A stretch of 16,160 bases of DNA from DATARH01 sp035570495 (GTDB taxonomy: Bacteria; Pseudomonadota; Alphaproteobacteria; ATCC43930; CGMCC-115725), in assembly GCA_035570495.1 (NCBI GenBank), contig DATMLO010000101.1:1-16160 (forward strand). The letters are read 5' to 3'. How positions within the stretch are numbered: position 1 is the stretch's first letter; every line of letters starts with the position of its first letter. Shown here in pieces: positions 13,628-16,160 of the stretch. The translations under genes were made by a program, and so were the position numbers. A model generated the notes under the pieces. It worked only from the letters and a program-made list of their open reading frames with translations. It made no database searches and had not been told where the DNA came from.

Positions 13628-15330
13628 TTAAGCAGGCGGAGCGGGGTCGGGATCTCGATCGAGGATCTGCCTGACGATACGGCCGAGAGCTTCTGCGTTG
13701 AACGGCTTCGGGATCATCTCGACCCCCGCGTCGAGCGTTCCGTTGTGTACGATCGCATTCCGCGCATAGCCGGTCGTGTACAGTACCCGCAGGTCGGGTT
13801 GAAGCTGCAGGGCCATTGTCGCGAGCTGGCGGCCGTCCGTATTTGGCAGCCCGATATCGGTGAACAACAAATCGACGCGTTGCTCGCGCATTACGGCAAG
13901 CGCCTCGTCGGCGTCTTTGGCCTCCCGCACGTGATAGCCAAAGCCGCGCAACACACGCACCGCAAAGGAACGCACTTCTTCATCATCCTCGACAACCAAT
14001 ATGGCCTCTTGGCCCTCGGTGTGCAGCTGCTCGCTGTCGGTCGTTTCCGGGCGCGCCTGCTCCTCTTCGCCAAACCACCGCGGGAGGTACAGTTTTACCG
14101 TCGTACCTTGGCCCAACTCGCTGTAGATGCGGACGTGACCGCCGGACTGGCGGGCGAACCCGTACACCATGCTGAGGCCAAGCCCGCTGCCCCGGCCCGC
14201 CGGTTTTGTCGTGTAAAACGGCTCGAACGCCCTGACGCGCACCTCCTCGCTCATCCCGGTGCCGGTATCCGTTACGGCCAGCATGACGTACTGGCCGGAA
14301 AGGACTTCGGGATCGGTCGCCGCGTAATTCTCGTCGAGATAAAGATTGGCCGTCTCGATGGTCAGTTTGCCGCCGCGCTCCATCGCGTCGCGTGCATTGA
14401 TCACCAGGTTGAGCAAGGCGTTTTCAAGCTGATTGGGGTCGACGCGCGTCAGCCACAAGCGGGCGCCGAGCACGGTTTCGATCCCTATAACCTCACCCAG
14501 CGTCCGGTGCAGCAGCTCGGACATGCCGGCGACAAGGCGATTCAGGTCCAATGTGCGCGGCGCAAGGGGCTGGCGCCGCGAAAACGCCAAGAGCCGATGG
14601 GTCAGCGTCGCCGCCCGCGCTCCGGCCCGATCGACGGTCGCGAGACGTTCCTCGAGCGCGGCCCCATCGCGGACTCCGTCCCCCGCCGTCAACCTTCGCG
14701 CTTCGGCAACATTGCCCAAAATGATCGTCAGCAGGTTGTTGAAATCATGCGCTACGCCACCGGTCAGTTGCCCGACAGCTTCCATTTTTTGCGACTGCCG
14801 CAAGGCATCCTCAACTCGCCGCCGCGCCGCGGCCTCCTGCTGCAATGTCTCGGAGAGGGCCCGGTAGCGTTCCTCGCTCTCGCGCAGCGTTGCCAAAGCT
14901 TGTTGCGCTCGTCAATCTCCGCCGACAATTCCTCGTTTGCTCGGGTGAGCATGGCGGGGGACGGCAGGGCCAGCGCCCGCGGCAGCAACGGCCACAACAC
15001 GACAGCCGTGAAGATCGAAACGATGGCGGTCACGAACTTGACCGCGCCTTCGATGCCGTAGACCGGGTACCACAGTGTCAGTATCCCAAAGACGTGGGTC
15101 GTCCCGCACGCTAGGATGAATGCGCCGAACATCCAGAACAGCCATCCAAAAACCACGTCGCGCCGTTTGAGCACAAAATATGTAAGGGCCAATGGAATTG
15201 AGTAATAAGATAAAGCAATAATCGCATCAGAAGTTACGTGTAACCAAATTAACTCCGGCCGCCACAACAGACAAATGCCATGGGGCGACAAGTCCGAGCT
15301 ATTGAAAATATCGGAAAAGAAACGGAGCAT
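13628..15330 (-). pseudogene. Hybrid histidine kinase with ethylene-receptor-type membrane sensor, one frameshift
   Basis: About 567 residues when one missing base near 14893-14905 is restored. Residues 1-120 form three membrane helices like the plant/cyanobacterial ethylene-receptor domain: SDAIIALSYYSIPL (34-47) and FGAFILACGTTHVFGILTLW (68-87), with Asp35, Tyr42, Ile45, Pro46, Cys75 and His79 at ligand and copper positions. A coiled coil follows (about 125-185), then the H-box GGVAHDFNNLL (His195 in the joined protein), an N-box, G1 DTGTGM, FEPFYTTK and G2 GRGSGLGLS. A receiver ends it: VVEDDEE, Asp492 in FTDIGLP and Lys542 in PKPF. The start at 15330 has GGGAG. As given, the sensor frame reads into a wrong frame after DERNK; the kinase frame is open from a TTG at 14896, immediately upstream of ATLRESEERYR. 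Divergent from the response regulator. Confidence 0.85.
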
Positions 15331-15588
15331 ACTGGTTATCTCCCGATTTTTTACCTCATGCGGCAGATTAGCCCGGCTTTAGGCGCCGCCCGCCTCAAAG
15401 TTATCGGCAGATGGAACGGCATAACGTGCGATTTCAGAGAACGGTATACGCGTAAAAGTTAACTGGATTTGTAGAATGCAAACTTTCTAGGCCAGATGCT
15501 CAAATTTTTTCCGATAGGATGGAACCAACTCGATTTTCGCCCTGTTGTTCTAGTCGGGGTAGCTTCGGTTAGCCGAGAGGTGCCACGG
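15331..15588. promoter_or_regulatory. AT-rich divergent intergenic region between kinase and response regulator
   Basis: About 258 bases separate the kinase start (15330) from the preferred regulator start (15589). Much of 15440-15540 is AT-richer than the coding DNA around it, as expected for promoters firing in both directions. I cannot name -35/-10 boxes with confidence, and see no strong operator repeat. No other gene is supported here. Confidence 0.35.
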
Positions 15589-15981
15589 GTGCAGGTGCAG
15601 ACTCCGAGAATCCTGATCGTCGACGACGACCCCGATATTTGCGATTTGCTGCGTTCGATGCTGCTTCGGGAGGGATTTGTCGTTCGCACCGCGGGGAACG
15701 GCCTCTCAGCCCTTGAGTTGATCAAGCGGGACGACTTCGACCTCATGATTACGGATATCGGCCTGCCGCCGCTGATGGACGGTGTCGAAACCGTCAGACG
15801 CGCGCGGGAATGTCGGCCGGCGCTGCAGTCCTTGTTTATCTCCGGCGGTGGTGAATGCCGCTGGGATGATCCCGATCGCGACAATTTCGTCGCCAAACCG
15901 TTTCAAGAGCGCGAAGTTCTTGGGTGCGTCTGGGAATTATTTTCGCGCAACTGGCCAAGGCACGGCCTTAATTACCGCTAG
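15589..15981 (+). CDS. Single-domain CheY/FixJ-type response regulator receiver
   Basis: A 130-residue receiver domain with no output domain. Acidic pocket residues are Asp12-Asp14 (ILIVDDDPD), the phosphoacceptor is Asp56 (LMITDIGLP), the switch Ser is near 85 (LFISGG) and the conserved Lys is Lys103 (VAKPF). Receivers of this type act as phosphorelay shuttles or by protein contact. I prefer the GTG at 15589 because GAGAGG lies 8 bases upstream and the domain begins at once; an in-frame ATG at 15496 would add 31 residues of no receiver-like character and has a poor ribosome-binding site. It is transcribed away from the hybrid kinase and is the likely partner, but this rests on position alone. 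It converges with rmlA, the two stop codons being 23 bases apart. Confidence 0.8.
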   Translation: MQVQTPRILIVDDDPDICDLLRSMLLREGFVVRTAGNGLSALELIKRDDFDLMITDIGLPPLMDGVETVRRARECRPALQSLFISGGGECRWDDPDRDNFVAKPFQEREVLGCVWELFSRNWPRHGLNYR

Positions 15982-16004
15982 CACGACCCATCGAGCATCA
16001 GGAG

Positions 16005-16160
16005 CTATTCAGTCTCTGCCGCGACGTTGCGCAGATAGGCGCCGTAGCCGTTCTTGTCGAAGCGGCTCGCCTCGCGCAGCAGATCTTCGGTGGCGATATA
16101 GCCCATACGCCAGGCGATCTCCTCGAGACAAGCGATCTTCCAGCCCTGGCGGTGTTCGAT
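16005..16160 (-). CDS. rmlA: Glucose-1-phosphate thymidylyltransferase, C-terminal 51 residues (truncated by window edge)
   Basis: The minus-strand frame enters at the right edge and ends at a TAG (complement of 16005-16007). Its 51 residues match the end of RmlA/RfbA: IEHRQGWKIACLEEIAWRMG, then GYIATEDLL and KNGYGAYLRNV. RmlA joins glucose-1-phosphate to dTTP to make dTDP-glucose, the first step to dTDP-L-rhamnose for surface polysaccharide, in the cytoplasm. The active-site nucleotidyltransferase domain is outside the window. Its presence suggests a polysaccharide gene cluster continues to the right and that the accessory block ends near 16000. The match is to a short but well-conserved end, so identification is fairly sure. 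Confidence 0.85.
   Translation of the reverse strand: MEHRQGWKIACLEEIAWRMGYIATEDLLREASRFDKNGYGAYLRNVAAETE

Noticed and set aside
13745..15061. Long plus-strand open frame (438 residues) antisense to the kinase
   Set aside because: It mirrors the high-GC coding strand of the kinase, has no recognisable domain, and the minus strand shows clear kinase and receiver motifs across the same span.
1..16160. Phage, defence island or mobile element as the hidden system
   Set aside because: I looked for transposases, integrases, direct-repeat arrays, tRNA-type attachment sites and toxin-antitoxin pairs on both strands and found none I could support.

Overview
The window is GC-rich and densely coded. 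Codon usage and gene families (CckA-like hybrid kinase, several GMC flavoprotein dehydrogenases, YghU-type glutathione transferase, RmlA) suggest an alphaproteobacterium, possibly a sphingomonad or a rhizobial relative. That placement is inferred from protein character only. I see no rRNA, tRNA, CRISPR array, insertion sequence or integrase. No gap between genes exceeds 300 bases.

Left flank (1-3000): the 5' part of an XRE-type regulator (minus strand, cut by the window edge). Divergent from it is a YbfF-like alpha/beta hydrolase, then a fusion of a periplasmic NMT1/THI5-like binding domain, one membrane helix, a proline-rich linker and a histidine-kinase-type ATPase domain with no visible phosphoacceptor histidine.

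Central accessory block (3000-13550): three GMC flavoprotein oxidoreductases, one with a gluconate-2-dehydrogenase subunit-3-like partner, a YghU-type glutathione transferase, and four homologous alpha/beta hydrolases with cysteine where serine is usual. They form three transcription units: GMC1-subunit 3-hydrolase A1 (minus), a small Cys-rich protein then yghU-GMC2 (plus), and GMC3-hydrolases B2-A2-B1 (minus). The hydrolases are two sequence types, A (A1, A2) and B (B1, B2). Repeated pairing of an alcohol-oxidising flavoenzyme with these hydrolases suggests a catabolic or detoxifying pathway in which an alcohol is oxidised and an activated product hydrolysed or added to a thiol. The substrate cannot be read from sequence. 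GMC1 has two frameshifts as given. An AT-richer gene for a small membrane protein sits between GMC2 and the B2-A2-B1 run.

Right flank (13550-16160): a hybrid histidine kinase whose membrane sensor is a clear ethylene-receptor-type domain with every ligand/copper-site residue I could compare, broken by one apparent single-base deletion between sensor and kinase. A divergently transcribed single-domain response regulator follows, then the 3' end of rmlA (dTDP-glucose synthesis).

Strongest points for follow-up: the ethylene-receptor-like kinase, the cysteine-nucleophile hydrolase family lacking the usual late histidine, and the binding-protein/ATPase fusion. Three single-step frame breaks in one window raise the question of sequencing error against real gene decay.
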